Shown here one piece after another: positions 1-8,657 of a stretch of DNA of 64,000 nt (positions are counted from its first letter, which is position 1; every line of letters starts with the position of its first letter). The stretch comes from Minicystis rosea. Lineage in GTDB: Bacteria; Myxococcota_A; Polyangia; Polyangiales; Polyangiaceae. Made by a program: the position numbers and the translations under genes. The DNA is taken from contig CP016211.1 of the NCBI GenBank assembly GCA_001931535.1, positions 6,431,573 to 6,495,572 of the forward strand, read 5' to 3'. The notes under the pieces were generated by a model that saw nothing but the letters and a program-made list of their open reading frames with translations, did not search any database and had not been told where the DNA came from.

Positions 1-1575
1 GATGCTTCCCTGCGCGTCACCGTCGGTGGGGAACACCATGCATCCGACGGCGACCTGCCCTGCGGGGCTGACGTCGAGCGCCGGACAATAAGCATCCTTG
101 GGCAGGGGATCGCCGAGGACGTCCCAGCCATCTCCCTTGAAGTGGACCACGCGGGCCTCGGCCTTCGCGCCGGCTACATGGCTGAAGGTGCCGAGGCCGT
201 AGACTTCACATGTATTGCCGCCGGCAGCGATGAAGTCGATCGAGCCGCCGATGCCGATTCCACTCTTGCCCTGCGCGACCCATTGCGTGCCATCGTGCAC
301 GGCGAGCGCCTGCGAGAGCACGCCGTCGACGCCGGGGAACGAGCCTCCGGCGAAGAGGCGTTGTCCATCGAAAGCGAGCCGTTGTTGGGGCACGTCCCAG
401 ATCGCGGTCAGGCCTTCGTCGCCGCACACGGTTGGTTGGAACCAGGGCGCGATGACGCCGCGGCTGCCGTCGTCGAACGATTGCCAGGCGCTCCCGGTCC
501 AACGAGCGATGCCGCGCGAGGCAATGGCGCCGGCGGCGGCGGGCTTGCCGCCCGCGCTCGTGAAGCAGCCGCCGGCGTCGACGATCTCGCCGTGCGCGAC
601 GAGATCGGTCACCACGCCGCGCGTGTCGTATTGGGCGAGGCCGCCGCCGACCGTCTCCCACGCCGAGCCGCTCCAGCGCGCGATACCACCGGCGTTCATG
701 AGATCGCCGTACACGCCGCCGGCGTAGAGCGAGCCGCCCTCGGTGCGCGCGAGCGCATAGATGGCCATGGCATCGGCGAAGTCGAACGGCGTCCACACGG
801 CGCCGTCGTAGGAAGCGACGTTGGCGGCCGCGATCCCGCCGACGCCGGTGAACGCGCCGCCGATGAAGAGCGTGTCTCCGTCGACCAGGAGCTCGAACGC
901 GGAGCCTTGCAGCGCGCCGCCCGGCGCGGCGCTCCACGTGGATCCATCCCATGTCGCGAGGCCCTCGACGGAGGTCGCGCCGTCGAGCTGGAAGACGCCG
1001 GCCACCCAGAGGCGCCCGTCGAACCACGCGAGGCTGCGGACTTGCCCTTTGAAGGATGCGATCGACGTTAGACCGGAGCCTTCGTCGATCCAGATCTCGC
1101 CGTCGCGATCACCGAAGGAGTCGTTGGTGGCGAGCGCGAGATCACCGTTCGTCGCGACGGCGATCGCCGAGAAGCCATCGAGTGGAGCGGGGAGCTCCCA
1201 CGTGGTGCGCGCCGCCTCCCACACGCCGTCGTGGAAGCGCACGAGCGGCGGCACGGGCTTGCCTTCGAACCACTGGAATCGGCCCGTCGCGATCACCGAT
1301 CCATCGGGCTCGCGCGCGAAATCGTGGACGGTCGGCGCGAGGCCATCGTGACCCGTGAGCCCGGCGATGGTGAAGCGGTGATCCCAGTCGCCGTGATCCA
1401 GATCCTGAACGGCGACGGTCCCTCCGCACCGAGGAGGCGCGGCGCCCGATCCGCCGGACCCACCGCTGGATCCGCCTCCGGAGCCCCCGCCGCCGGGACC
1501 CACGTTCGGTTCGTCGCCGCAGGCGATGGCCGTGCACAAAAGAAGGACGATGGAGGAAGCGCGCCAGAAGGACAT
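1..1575 (-). CDS. Secreted lipoprotein with kelch/propeller-like repeats (partial, 3' end outside window)
   Basis: An uninterrupted minus-strand frame runs from an ATG at 1575 to the left edge (525 codons, no stop). It starts with a lipoprotein signal (hydrophobic SIVLLLCTAIAC, lipobox Cys at residue 17), followed by a Gly/Ser linker of the kind common in myxobacterial surface lipoproteins. The body has recurring blocks of roughly 45-60 residues with motifs such as LFIGGAFTG, LYAGGVYGD and LFAGGSFPG, each followed by a W-containing 'ARWTGSAW' strand. This resembles delta-60/kelch-like beta-propeller repeats. No catalytic motif is visible, so the role is unknown; an outer-membrane or extracellular binding protein is the natural guess. 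The plus-strand frames over this stretch are read as shadows because only the minus frame has a signal peptide and repeat logic. Confidence 0.72.
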   Translation of the reverse strand, partial: MSFWRASSIVLLLCTAIACGDEPNVGPGGGGSGGGSSGGSGGSGAAPPRCGGTVAVQDLDHGDWDHRFTIAGLTGHDGLAPTVHDFAREPDGSVIATGRFQWFEGKPVPPLVRFHDGVWEAARTTWELPAPLDGFSAIAVATNGDLALATNDSFGDRDGEIWIDEGSGLTSIASFKGQVRSLAWFDGRLWVAGVFQLDGATSVEGLATWDGSTWSAAPGGALQGSAFELLVDGDTLFIGGAFTGVGGIAAANVASYDGAVWTPFDFADAMAIYALARTEGGSLYAGGVYGDLMNAGGIARWSGSAWETVGGGLAQYDTRGVVTDLVAHGEIVDAGGCFTSAGGKPAAAGAIASRGIARWTGSAWQSFDDGSRGVIAPWFQPTVCGDEGLTAIWDVPQQRLAFDGQRLFAGGSFPGVDGVLSQALAVHDGTQWVAQGKSGIGIGGSIDFIAAGGNTCEVYGLGTFSHVAGAKAEARVVHFKGDGWDVLGDPLPKDAYCPALDVSPAGQVAVGCMVFPTDGDAQGSI

Positions 1576-1770
1576 GCCTTGGAGATTACGCCTCCCCGCG
1601 CGCGTCGCCAGGCTCCGTCGGACGTCGCGAGCCCCCCAGCAGCGAGACACACCGCGGCATTTCGAGCGCCGCGGCGATCGTTCGACCTCACGGTGATGAA
1701 ATCGCAGAGCGCCCGCGCTTGACCTCGGCCTTCCCTCTGCGGCAAACAGAGATCGACCGAAGGAGCGATC

Positions 1771-2643
1771 ATGCCGCTGTTCCGCCGCAAAGATGGGGAT
1801 CTCGTCGAGAAGGTGCCGGCCTACCGCCGCATCATGCCCTTCATCATGCCCACCCGGACCGAGTCGGCGGTCTACTTCGAGCAGCGGATCGACGCGACGC
1901 GCGGTGTGGCCTACATCGCTCGGTGGAACGAGCGCTTCCCCGACAAGAAGATCACCTTCCTCCATCTCTTGATGTACGGCGCCATCCAATCGCTCCGCGA
2001 GCGCCCGCGCCTCAACCGCTTCACGATGGGCGGCTACCTCTACCAGCGGCGCGGCATCTGGATCAGCTACTCCGCGAAGAAGGCTTTCAACGACGACTCG
2101 CCCATCGTGGTGCTCAAGCAGCAATTCACGCCGGAGCTGACCTTCGCCCAGATGGTCGACGAGATGTACGGCGGCCTCAAGGAAGGCCGCTCCGACAAGA
2201 AGAGCCATGTCGACAAGGAGCTCGACCTCTTCCTCAAGGCGCCTGCGCCCATCCTGCGTTGGGGCGTGAAGCTCTTGGCGTGGCTCGATGCGTGGAACAT
2301 CCTCCCCTTCAGCTTCACCGACAAAGACCCGATGTACGCGAGCCTGTTCATCGCCAACCTGGGGAGCGTCAAGCTCGAGTCGGCGTATCACCACCTCTAC
2401 GAATACGGCACGATCCCGCTCTTCGGCGTGCTCGGCCGGCTGCACGACACGGTGGTGCCGAATCCCGATGGCACGGTGAGCGTCCGCCCGGAGGTCTCCG
2501 TCAAATGGAGCTACGACGAGCGCATCGACGATGGGCTCTATGCCGCCCAGAGCCTCGAGCTCGTGCGCATGCGCATGGAGGATCCGGAGAAGTGGTGTGG
2601 CCCGGTGGAGCCCCAAGCCCTGCCCGCCGACACCGCTGCTTGA
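1771..2643 (+). CDS. 2-oxoacid dehydrogenase E2-like (CAT-fold) acyltransferase domain protein
   Basis: This 290-residue protein resembles the stand-alone catalytic domain of 2-oxoacid dehydrogenase E2 acyltransferases (chloramphenicol acetyltransferase fold). It has no lipoyl or peripheral-subunit-binding domain. Supporting features are the N-terminal RRIMPFIMPTRTESAVYFE strand, the central FTDKDPMYASLFIANLGSV segment (compare the E2 'hxGtFTISNLG' region) and a C-terminal DERIDDG (residues 249-255). The last aligns with the E2 active-site signature DHRxxDG, but the catalytic His is replaced by Glu250, so ordinary acyl transfer is doubtful. A good Shine-Dalgarno sequence (AAGGAG, 6 nt before ATG) supports the start. 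It is monocistronic and convergent with the SDR gene. Similar lipoyl-less proteins may be regulatory or may act on other substrates; the real substrate cannot be told from the sequence. Confidence 0.62.
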   Translation: MPLFRRKDGDLVEKVPAYRRIMPFIMPTRTESAVYFEQRIDATRGVAYIARWNERFPDKKITFLHLLMYGAIQSLRERPRLNRFTMGGYLYQRRGIWISYSAKKAFNDDSPIVVLKQQFTPELTFAQMVDEMYGGLKEGRSDKKSHVDKELDLFLKAPAPILRWGVKLLAWLDAWNILPFSFTDKDPMYASLFIANLGSVKLESAYHHLYEYGTIPLFGVLGRLHDTVVPNPDGTVSVRPEVSVKWSYDERIDDGLYAAQSLELVRMRMEDPEKWCGPVEPQALPADTAA

Positions 2644-2706
2644 ATGGAGCAAAGCGAGGTCATCACGCCTTCGGGATCGACGTCGGTGTGAGTCGCAAAT
2701 TGGGCA

Positions 2707-2758
2707 TCACCCCGGGCCGCGCGGCGGTGCCGCAGGAGATCCGATGATCTCGGGGTGA
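2707..2758. terminator. Inverted repeat between convergent genes, possible bidirectional terminator
   Basis: TCACCCCG (2707-2714) pairs with CGGGGTGA (2751-2758). A second hairpin, GAGATC-CGAT-GATCTC (2736-2751), lies inside and competes for one base. The element sits between the E2-like gene and the end of the SDR gene. No U tract follows, so this is a structural guess. Confidence 0.3.
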
Positions 2759-2761
2759 GCC

Positions 2762-3568
2762 TCACGCGAGCAGGCGCGCCGTGGTTTCGCGCAGGGCGCG
2801 CCGGGTGGCCGCGTCCTCGGCGACGCTGGGCCAAGGCTGCTCCTTCTCTTCGAAGAGCCAGCGCGCCTCGCCCGGCGGAGACCAGCGATCGCGCGCGAGA
2901 ACACGGGTGAGGCGCGACGCGCAGACGTCGGGCGCTTCCCAACCGCGCTTGATTCGAGAGAGCAGGAAGCCGAGGAGCCCCGAGCGCGCGCCGAGATCGG
3001 TGCGCACGACACCGGGATGAAGGACCACCACGTCGAGCGCCGGATGCTCGGCGGCGACATCGCGCATGGCCAGCGCGAAGCACAGCTTGGTCGTGCAGTA
3101 GGTGCGAAACGAGGAGAAGTCGCGCCCCACCGGCGTGCGCTCGGCGTCGAAGCGGCCTTTGACGATGAGCCCGGCGTTCACCGACATCACCCGGCGGAGG
3201 CGGCCCGCATCGACGAGAACGCGCTGCATCGCCAGCGGGCCCAGGTGGTTGACGACGAAGGCCATCTCCAACCCATCGGGCGTGAGCTCGCGGCGCGCGG
3301 GCCAAATCCCAGCGTTGTGCACGAGCGTCGCCCCCTCCCCCACGAGGCCCGCGAGGCGATCGCCGAGCGCGTGAGCCTCACGGATCGAGGCGAGATCGGC
3401 GGGAACCGCGACGGCGCGCCCGCCCCGCTGCTCCACCGCCCGCACCAAGGCTTCGAGGCGAGCGCCGTCACGGGCCACGAGCACGAGGCGATCGCCGCGG
3501 CCTGCGAGCGTGAGGGCCAGCGCGTGGCCGATGCCGCGGGAAGCGCCGGTGAGAATGAGATCAGCCAT
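2762..3568 (-). CDS. Short-chain dehydrogenase/reductase (SDR)
   Basis: A 268-residue classical SDR. The NAD(P)-binding TGASRGIG motif is at residues 7-14, the NAG motif at 85-87, and the catalytic Tyr157-x-x-x-Lys161 (YCTTK) is intact with Ser129 upstream. The long gap between Ser129 and Tyr157 and the C-terminal LHPGVVRTDLG segment resemble the retinol-dehydrogenase/WW-oxidoreductase-like branch. A TTG start 30 nt upstream is possible, but the ATG at 3568 places the Rossmann motif at the usual distance from the N-terminus. The gene is divergent from a TetR regulator, and a palindrome lies between them. Regulation of the SDR by that TetR protein is the simplest reading. The substrate is unknown. 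Confidence 0.85.
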   Translation of the reverse strand: MADLILTGASRGIGHALALTLAGRGDRLVLVARDGARLEALVRAVEQRGGRAVAVPADLASIREAHALGDRLAGLVGEGATLVHNAGIWPARRELTPDGLEMAFVVNHLGPLAMQRVLVDAGRLRRVMSVNAGLIVKGRFDAERTPVGRDFSSFRTYCTTKLCFALAMRDVAAEHPALDVVVLHPGVVRTDLGARSGLLGFLLSRIKRGWEAPDVCASRLTRVLARDRWSPPGEARWLFEEKEQPWPSVAEDAATRRALRETTARLLA

Positions 3569-3599
3569 GCTTCGGACGGTGACATATCGAATCTTCAAA

Positions 3600-3614
3600 T
3601 GGAAGTTTCTTCCA
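3600..3614. promoter_or_regulatory. Palindrome in SDR/TetR divergent promoter, candidate TetR operator
   Basis: TGGAAG-TTT-CTTCCA forms a perfect 6+3+6 inverted repeat. It lies 32 bp upstream of the SDR ATG and 112 bp upstream of the TetR start, in AT-richer DNA than the surroundings. Size and position suit a TetR-family dimer site. The assignment is by position only. Confidence 0.4.
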
Positions 3615-3726
3615 ATTACGAGAATCGATTTCTCCGGGGCGAGGCGCCAGTCTCCCGATGCGCTCGGTGTCAGGCTCGCCGGCGAGGGTGGTTCGCCGGC
3701 GGCGGCTGCTCTAGGCTGCGCGGCGG

Positions 3727-4383
3727 ATGAGCAGACCGGCCCGACGTGACGGCGTGGAGCGGCGCGAGGCGCTGTTGGATGCGGCGCTGCGCTGCTTCGA
3801 CGAGCGTGGGGTGCTGGGCACGGGGATCGAGGAGATTCGCCGGGCGGCCGGGGCCAGCCCGTCGAGCGTCTATCACTTCTTCGATGGGCTCCCGGGGCTG
3901 ACGATGGCGCTGCTCACGCGGACGTTCGAGCGCCTCTTCACGCACCTCGCCGCGCGGGTGACGCCGACGCGGAGCGCGCGCACTGCGGTGCTCGCGCTCG
4001 TCGAGGGACACCTCGATTGGATCCTCGCCCACCCGGCCGAAGGTCGCTTCATGTATCAAGCGATGTCGGTCGAGCATGGGGCCGAGCCCATGGCGGCGTT
4101 GCAAGCCGCGAAGGCCGAGATGCTCGCGCCCATCGCCGCGCACTTCGGTCGGTTCATCGCCGAAGGGTCATTGCCGGCGCTGCCGCCCATCGCGCTCGAC
4201 GTGATCCTGCTCGGCCCGAGCCACGAGGCTTGCCGCCGTTTCCTCGGCGGCGCCCCGCTCGATCCGGCGTGGATGCAGAAGACCCTGCCCCGCCTCGCGT
4301 GGCAGAGCGTCGCTCCGATTCACCGGCGGCCGCGCCGTCCGAGCGACGAGGCGGCCCTGAGCGCGAAGCGCGCGAAGCGTTGA
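3727..4383 (+). CDS. TetR/AcrR family transcriptional regulator
   Basis: A 218-residue regulator. The N-terminal TetR helix-turn-helix spans about residues 9-55: ERREALLDAALRCFDERG, then TGIEEIRRAAGASPSSVYHFF, the diagnostic 'S-x-x-x-Y-x-x-F' recognition helix. The C-terminal ligand-binding part carries WILAHPAEGRFMYQAM, seen in TetR proteins with a TetR_C_33-like domain. A basic tail (RRPRRPSDEAALSAKRAKR) ends the protein. The gene is divergent from the SDR gene and converges with the AlkZ-like gene, whose stop lies 11 bp away. It probably represses the SDR gene and itself through the 3600-3614 palindrome. The effector is unknown. Confidence 0.85.
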   Translation: MSRPARRDGVERREALLDAALRCFDERGVLGTGIEEIRRAAGASPSSVYHFFDGLPGLTMALLTRTFERLFTHLAARVTPTRSARTAVLALVEGHLDWILAHPAEGRFMYQAMSVEHGAEPMAALQAAKAEMLAPIAAHFGRFIAEGSLPALPPIALDVILLGPSHEACRRFLGGAPLDPAWMQKTLPRLAWQSVAPIHRRPRRPSDEAALSAKRAKR

Positions 4384-4393
4384 GGCCAAGCGC

Positions 4394-5485
4394 TCAGGCA
4401 GGGGTTTCGAAGCGAATCGCTCGCTTCGATGCGCCCGCGGCGGCGAAGGCGAGCAGGCGCTCTCCTTCCTCGGTCAGCTCGGCGCGAACGCGTTTGGGGA
4501 TCGGTCGGAAGGGCGAGACGATCAGCGCGGCTTCGGCGCGCTCCTCCTCGATCTTCCAAGTGCCGTGCACGAAGCCGTCGATCAACAAGGTCGCGCGTAC
4601 GATGCCATTCACGGTCATGATGCGTTTGGGGCTGACGTCGCCGAGGATGCGGGTGCGATCGTCGTGCGACAGGAGCAGGTTGTCGAAGGCGGTGACGAAG
4701 CGAATTGGTGCGTCGGTGTCGGGATCGGGCCGCGGCGCGTCGGGGAGATCGAAGAGGACATTGCCATGCTCGTCGTGAAAGGTGACGAGGCGCGGGCGCA
4801 GGCGCTCGATCACCTCGGCGAGCCGCGTGAGCCCGCACCATGTCTGGACGTCCTTCACCGTCGCGGGCCCGAAGGCGCGGAGATAACGAATCACCAGATC
4901 GTCGATCGATCCCGTCGCGAGCGCGCGCCCGAGCCAAGCTTCCGCGGAGGTGTGGGCGGCCGCGCCGCTCTGACCCCAGAGACCGCGCGGCGGGACCTGC
5001 ACCAGCGGAACGAGCGCACGCACCGTCTGCGCGAGGGCCTCCGGCTCGCCGGCAGGAAAGCGCGCGCTCAAGCACTGGCCAAGCTCGGCGAAGGTGCGGG
5101 GCGCCTCCTCCACGAGCGCTCGGCCGGCCTCCGCGACGACGCGAGGGTCGAGGCCGCCGATGCGCTTTCCATGCGTGCTCTTGTACGCGCGCTCCACCAT
5201 CGGTTGGAGGAGAGGCCGAATCGCCAGGCAATCGCGGGCGGTGACGAGGTGCACCGTCGATCGCATCAAGGCCACGCGCACGGCGCGACGCGCGGTGACG
5301 AGCTCCGACAGATCCTCGAGCCGAAAGCCGGCGACGCGCGACCAGAGGCCGAGATAAGGCGGATCGGCGGCCTGCGATTGCATGCCGACGAGGTGCTCGA
5401 GGGCCTCCGCCGCGGAGATGCCGGCGCGGCGGAGAAGGAGCTGCCGCGCGAGCAGAGCACGGTTTTGGGCGCGCCGGCCGAGCAC
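4394..5485 (-). CDS. AlkZ/YcaQ-like winged-helix DNA-binding protein (HTH_42 family)
   Basis: This 363-residue protein belongs by eye to the HTH_42 (DUF1006) winged-helix family, which includes the DNA glycosylases AlkZ and YcaQ. The N-terminal block LLARQLLLRRAG leads into HLVGMQSQAADPPYLGLWSR. Here Gln36-x-Gln38 sits where the catalytic Q-x-Q motif of AlkZ-type glycosylases is found. The RSTVHLV and YLRAFGPATVKDVQTWCGL (winged-helix) segments are also typical. The frame stays open further upstream, but that extension is low-complexity. The GTG at 5485, which starts VLGRRAQNR, gives the usual family length. A role in removing bulky or crosslinking alkyl adducts is possible but unproven. The gene is divergent from the di-heme protein gene. 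Confidence 0.65.
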   Translation of the reverse strand: MLGRRAQNRALLARQLLLRRAGISAAEALEHLVGMQSQAADPPYLGLWSRVAGFRLEDLSELVTARRAVRVALMRSTVHLVTARDCLAIRPLLQPMVERAYKSTHGKRIGGLDPRVVAEAGRALVEEAPRTFAELGQCLSARFPAGEPEALAQTVRALVPLVQVPPRGLWGQSGAAAHTSAEAWLGRALATGSIDDLVIRYLRAFGPATVKDVQTWCGLTRLAEVIERLRPRLVTFHDEHGNVLFDLPDAPRPDPDTDAPIRFVTAFDNLLLSHDDRTRILGDVSPKRIMTVNGIVRATLLIDGFVHGTWKIEEERAEAALIVSPFRPIPKRVRAELTEEGERLLAFAAAGASKRAIRFETPA

Positions 5486-5758
5486 GATGGCGGAGGAAGG
5501 TGGTTTGGACGGGCCTGCGCCTCTCACGAGGCTCGCATCGCACGCCGTGCGGACGCCCGCAAGCGAACCGCGATGGCTTTGGTGAAGGATGGGGGATGGA
5601 TCCTGGATCGGAGCGTCGCCATCACGATGCGGTGCACGCGCGCTTGGATCCCAGGTGAAAGGAGGCCGGGAAGCGCATGACGAGGTCGGGCGTTGCCGCG
5701 CCACGCCGCGCGAACGATGATCGCCGCGGGGTCACTTCTCCTCCTTTTCGAGGCGCTC

Positions 5759-7939
5759 ATGCGAAGACGGATCGTCGAGTGTTGTGTCTTGGCCGCGCTG
5801 GCCGCGTGCCGCTCGGGAGCGGCCGAGCGCGCGCCCGGCGAAGCGCCGAACGACGCGGGGGCCACGCCGATCACCGCGAGCGCCGCGCCGATCGCCGCGA
5901 GCGCCGCCCCCGAGGCTTCACCCGTCGCGAGCGCGCCACCGGTGGTGAAGCATCGGCCTCCGGCCCGCGAAGGGAGCACCATCGCGCGGGCGCTCGACGA
6001 CAGCATGCTTTACGTGGCCGACGAGGATCGCGGTGTGGTGCAGACCATCACGCTGCCGCTGCGCGCGACGAGCAAGGCGCTGCCGATTGCCATGCCGGGA
6101 CAGCCCGCGCAGGTGCTGGCGCTCGAAGGGCGAGTGCTGGTGACGATCCGCAGCGCAGGAGCGCCGGTGCCGGGCAAGACCGCGGCGGAGCAGGCGGATG
6201 CGGGCGCGGCAGCGGCGGCCGCCGGTCCGGGGCTCTTGTTGGTGATGCGCCCCGACGCCGAGCGCGGCCTCGTCGAGGTGAGCCGTGTGGAGCTGCCGGA
6301 GGATGCATGGGGCGTCGCGGTGACGCCGGACGCATCGATGGCCATCGTCACCTCGGCGTGGACGCACAAGGTTTCCGCGGTGGATCTAGGCACCGGCAAG
6401 ATTCGTTGGAGCACCAACGTTTCGCGCGAGCCGCGCGGGGTCGTGGTCCGGGCCGATGGCAAGGCCGCGTACGTCACGCATCTCGTGGGCGCCGGCGTCA
6501 CGCGCCTCGACGATCTGCAAGGCACGGCGCGGCCGCGCTCGATCGCGTTGCCGCCGTCGCCGCTGCGGACGCCGCCGGGTGCGCGGCTCGGGGCTTCGCT
6601 CGCCTATGCGGCCGCGCTCTCGCCCGACGGCCGCCGGCTCTTCGTGCCGCGCCACGCGCTCGGCGCCCTCGGATCGAAGGCGTGGTTCGGCGCGGCCACG
6701 GTCGACGTGATGCTCACGAGCAACGACACGCCGCTCGCGCCGATGCGCAGCGAGGCGGGCGGTCTGGTGCTCGACACGGGCGACGAGCTCGGCGGCTATT
6801 TCGAGAACGATCCGATGGGCCCGGGGCACGCGCCGGGCGCCGAGCCCGCGCTCTTCGCGCAGCCTCGGGCCATTGCCTACGTGCATGCGCGCGACACGAT
6901 CCTCGTCGCCGGCGAAGGCAGCGATTCGCTCGTGGAGCTCGATGCGCGCGCCATCGATCCGACGATGCACGCGCTCCGCAAGATCACGCTGGCGACGGCG
7001 CGCGAGAAGGCCATTCCCGTCGCCTCGGCGTGCGGGGCGCCGAGCGGGATCGTGCTCTCCGATCGCGAGGACGTCGCGTTCGTCCACTGCCGCTCCACCG
7101 ACGACGTGGTGGCCGTCTCGCTCGACACGCCCCAAGCGCCACCCGTTCTGCTGCACCTCGCCGATGATCCGCTGCCGGCGCTGGCCGCGCTGGGGCGGCG
7201 CATCTTCCACGACGCCACCGACGTCACCACGAGCGGCGGCCTCGCGTGCGCGGGATGTCATCCGGAAGGTCGCGAGGATGGGCACGTGTGGCACGAGACC
7301 AAGGCGGTGCCCTCGGCGTTCGGTCACGCCTCCTTCGTGAGCAGCGCCGCGGTGCTCGCGTCGGATTCCATCAACCACGCCGGCTTCCCGCGACAGACAC
7401 CGATGCTCGCAGGACGAGTCGATGCCGAAGGGCCTTATGGCTGGCATGGGGAGAGCGCGACGCTGGTCGATCGGCTCGTCGCCGGCTTCGGTCTGCACCG
7501 CTGGGATGGCATTTCGTCTTCGTCGAAGGATCTCGAGAAGCGCGCCGTCGCGCTCGCCGCCTACCTCCGCAGCGGGCTCGTACCCCCGCCGCGCCGCGCA
7601 CACGAGCTGAACGAAAAGGAGAAGCGGGGGCGCGACATCTTCATGAGCGACGAGGCACAGTGTTGGACGTGCCATACGGTGGACGGTGGGTACACGAACC
7701 GTAAATCGTACGATGTGCTCAATCACGTCGGCGCGCCGGACGGCTTCGACGTGGAGACGGGCGCGGCGTTCAAGACACCATCGCTGCGCTTCGTGGGCGG
7801 CACGGCGCCCTATGCGCACGATGGGCGCTTTCCCACGCTGGCCGCGCTGGTGGAGGGGAACGACGATCGGATGGGCAAGACCAACCACCTCTCCGCGACC
7901 GAAAAGGCCGCGCTCGTCGCCTTCCTGGAGACGCTGTGA
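5759..7939 (+). CDS. Di-heme cytochrome c peroxidase-like lipoprotein with beta-propeller
   Basis: A 726-residue exported protein. The ATG at 5759 gives a lipoprotein signal (MRRRIVECCVLAALAAC, lipobox Cys17), which supports this start over an ATG 66 nt upstream in the same frame. An Ala/Pro-rich linker follows. Residues of about 85-470 form YVTN-like propeller repeats (WGVAVTPDASMAIVTS, PRGVVVRADGKAAYVTH). The C-terminus carries two c-type heme sites, CAGCH (497-501) and CWTCH (635-639), in a cytochrome c peroxidase-like (MauG/CCP) arrangement ending in PSLRFVGGTAPYAHDGRF. It is presumably periplasmic or surface bound and handles electron transfer or peroxide. The next gene overlaps its stop by one base (TGATG), so the two are probably co-translated. 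Confidence 0.75.
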   Translation: MRRRIVECCVLAALAACRSGAAERAPGEAPNDAGATPITASAAPIAASAAPEASPVASAPPVVKHRPPAREGSTIARALDDSMLYVADEDRGVVQTITLPLRATSKALPIAMPGQPAQVLALEGRVLVTIRSAGAPVPGKTAAEQADAGAAAAAAGPGLLLVMRPDAERGLVEVSRVELPEDAWGVAVTPDASMAIVTSAWTHKVSAVDLGTGKIRWSTNVSREPRGVVVRADGKAAYVTHLVGAGVTRLDDLQGTARPRSIALPPSPLRTPPGARLGASLAYAAALSPDGRRLFVPRHALGALGSKAWFGAATVDVMLTSNDTPLAPMRSEAGGLVLDTGDELGGYFENDPMGPGHAPGAEPALFAQPRAIAYVHARDTILVAGEGSDSLVELDARAIDPTMHALRKITLATAREKAIPVASACGAPSGIVLSDREDVAFVHCRSTDDVVAVSLDTPQAPPVLLHLADDPLPALAALGRRIFHDATDVTTSGGLACAGCHPEGREDGHVWHETKAVPSAFGHASFVSSAAVLASDSINHAGFPRQTPMLAGRVDAEGPYGWHGESATLVDRLVAGFGLHRWDGISSSSKDLEKRAVALAAYLRSGLVPPPRRAHELNEKEKRGRDIFMSDEAQCWTCHTVDGGYTNRKSYDVLNHVGAPDGFDVETGAAFKTPSLRFVGGTAPYAHDGRFPTLAALVEGNDDRMGKTNHLSATEKAALVAFLETL

Positions 7940-8604
7940 TGCGCGCCTTTTCATGCACGCTGGCATGGATCGCAGGAGCCGTGATCCTCGGTGGGTGCAC
8001 GCACGACGTGGCCGTCTCCGCGGACGCGGGTGATGCAGGCGAGGCCAACGTGGCTGCGCCGGACGCAGGCGAGGAACCGAGCGACGCGGGCGCCACGGAC
8101 GCCGACGCGATCGATGGAGGGGACGCCGGTCCGATCGATGCCGGTGTCGTCGTGGATGCCGGGCCGCCATTGCCGTCTTTCGCAGACGAGCCCTTTCCCG
8201 AGAAGGCGACCTCGTTTCCCAAAGCGGAGGAGTGGGAGGAGGCCAAGGCGGTGACCGTGGATCGCGTGCATCCGCCTTCGCTCTTCGTGACGCACGCGAA
8301 CGAGCGTGTCGGGTGCCGGGCGCAGCGCGTGCGCGAGTGGGTTCGCATCCAGTGCCAAGCCATGACGGGCGGCGCCGTGCTCCTCGGTGGCAATCGGGAT
8401 GGCCTCTCCATCCGCTTCGACAAAGTCCACGGAGGCACGGAGGTCATCGTGCCGGTGCGCCGCGGCGACCGGCGTGTGATCGAGATGTTCGGCTCCGAGA
8501 CGCTGAGCTTCAAAGCGTTCTCGAGCGAAAGGGCCAAGTTCGGATTCGTGATCTCCGAGCAGTGGCCGGCCGGCGACGAGAGGCCGACCATCGTGGCGGA
8601 GTGA
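7939..8604 (+). CDS. Lipoprotein with Asp-Ala-Gly-rich linker
   Basis: A 221-residue lipoprotein. The ATG at 7939 shares its A with the TGA stop of the upstream di-heme gene, so translational coupling is likely. The signal ends in LGGC. It is followed by about 60 residues of DAG-rich, acidic low-complexity linker, which is frequent in Polyangiales surface proteins. The folded C-terminal part (about residues 90-221) has VGCRAQRVREWVRIQC, a Cys pair typical of small secreted domains, then a beta-rich stretch. The function is unknown. The genetic coupling suggests it is an assembly partner or accessory of the heme protein. Confidence 0.65.
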   Translation: MRAFSCTLAWIAGAVILGGCTHDVAVSADAGDAGEANVAAPDAGEEPSDAGATDADAIDGGDAGPIDAGVVVDAGPPLPSFADEPFPEKATSFPKAEEWEEAKAVTVDRVHPPSLFVTHANERVGCRAQRVREWVRIQCQAMTGGAVLLGGNRDGLSIRFDKVHGGTEVIVPVRRGDRRVIEMFGSETLSFKAFSSERAKFGFVISEQWPAGDERPTIVAE

Positions 8605-8618
8605 ACGAGCGGCGTGGC

Positions 8619-8648
8619 GAGATATCGAATCTACAGACTCGATATCTC
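8619..8648. terminator. 10-bp perfect inverted repeat between convergent genes
   Basis: GAGATATCGA (8619-8628) and TCGATATCTC (8639-8648) pair perfectly around a 10-nt loop. The element lies 14 bp after the lipoprotein stop and 9 bp before the end of the convergent TPR gene. It is AT-rich for this genome and lacks a U tract, so it may be a terminator or a protein-binding palindrome. Confidence 0.35.
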
Positions 8649-8657
8649 ACCCGGCGC

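Noticed and set aside
142..1071. Plus-strand open frame opposite the first lipoprotein
   Set aside because: No start signal or motif; the minus strand carries a signal peptide and repeat domain across the same bases.
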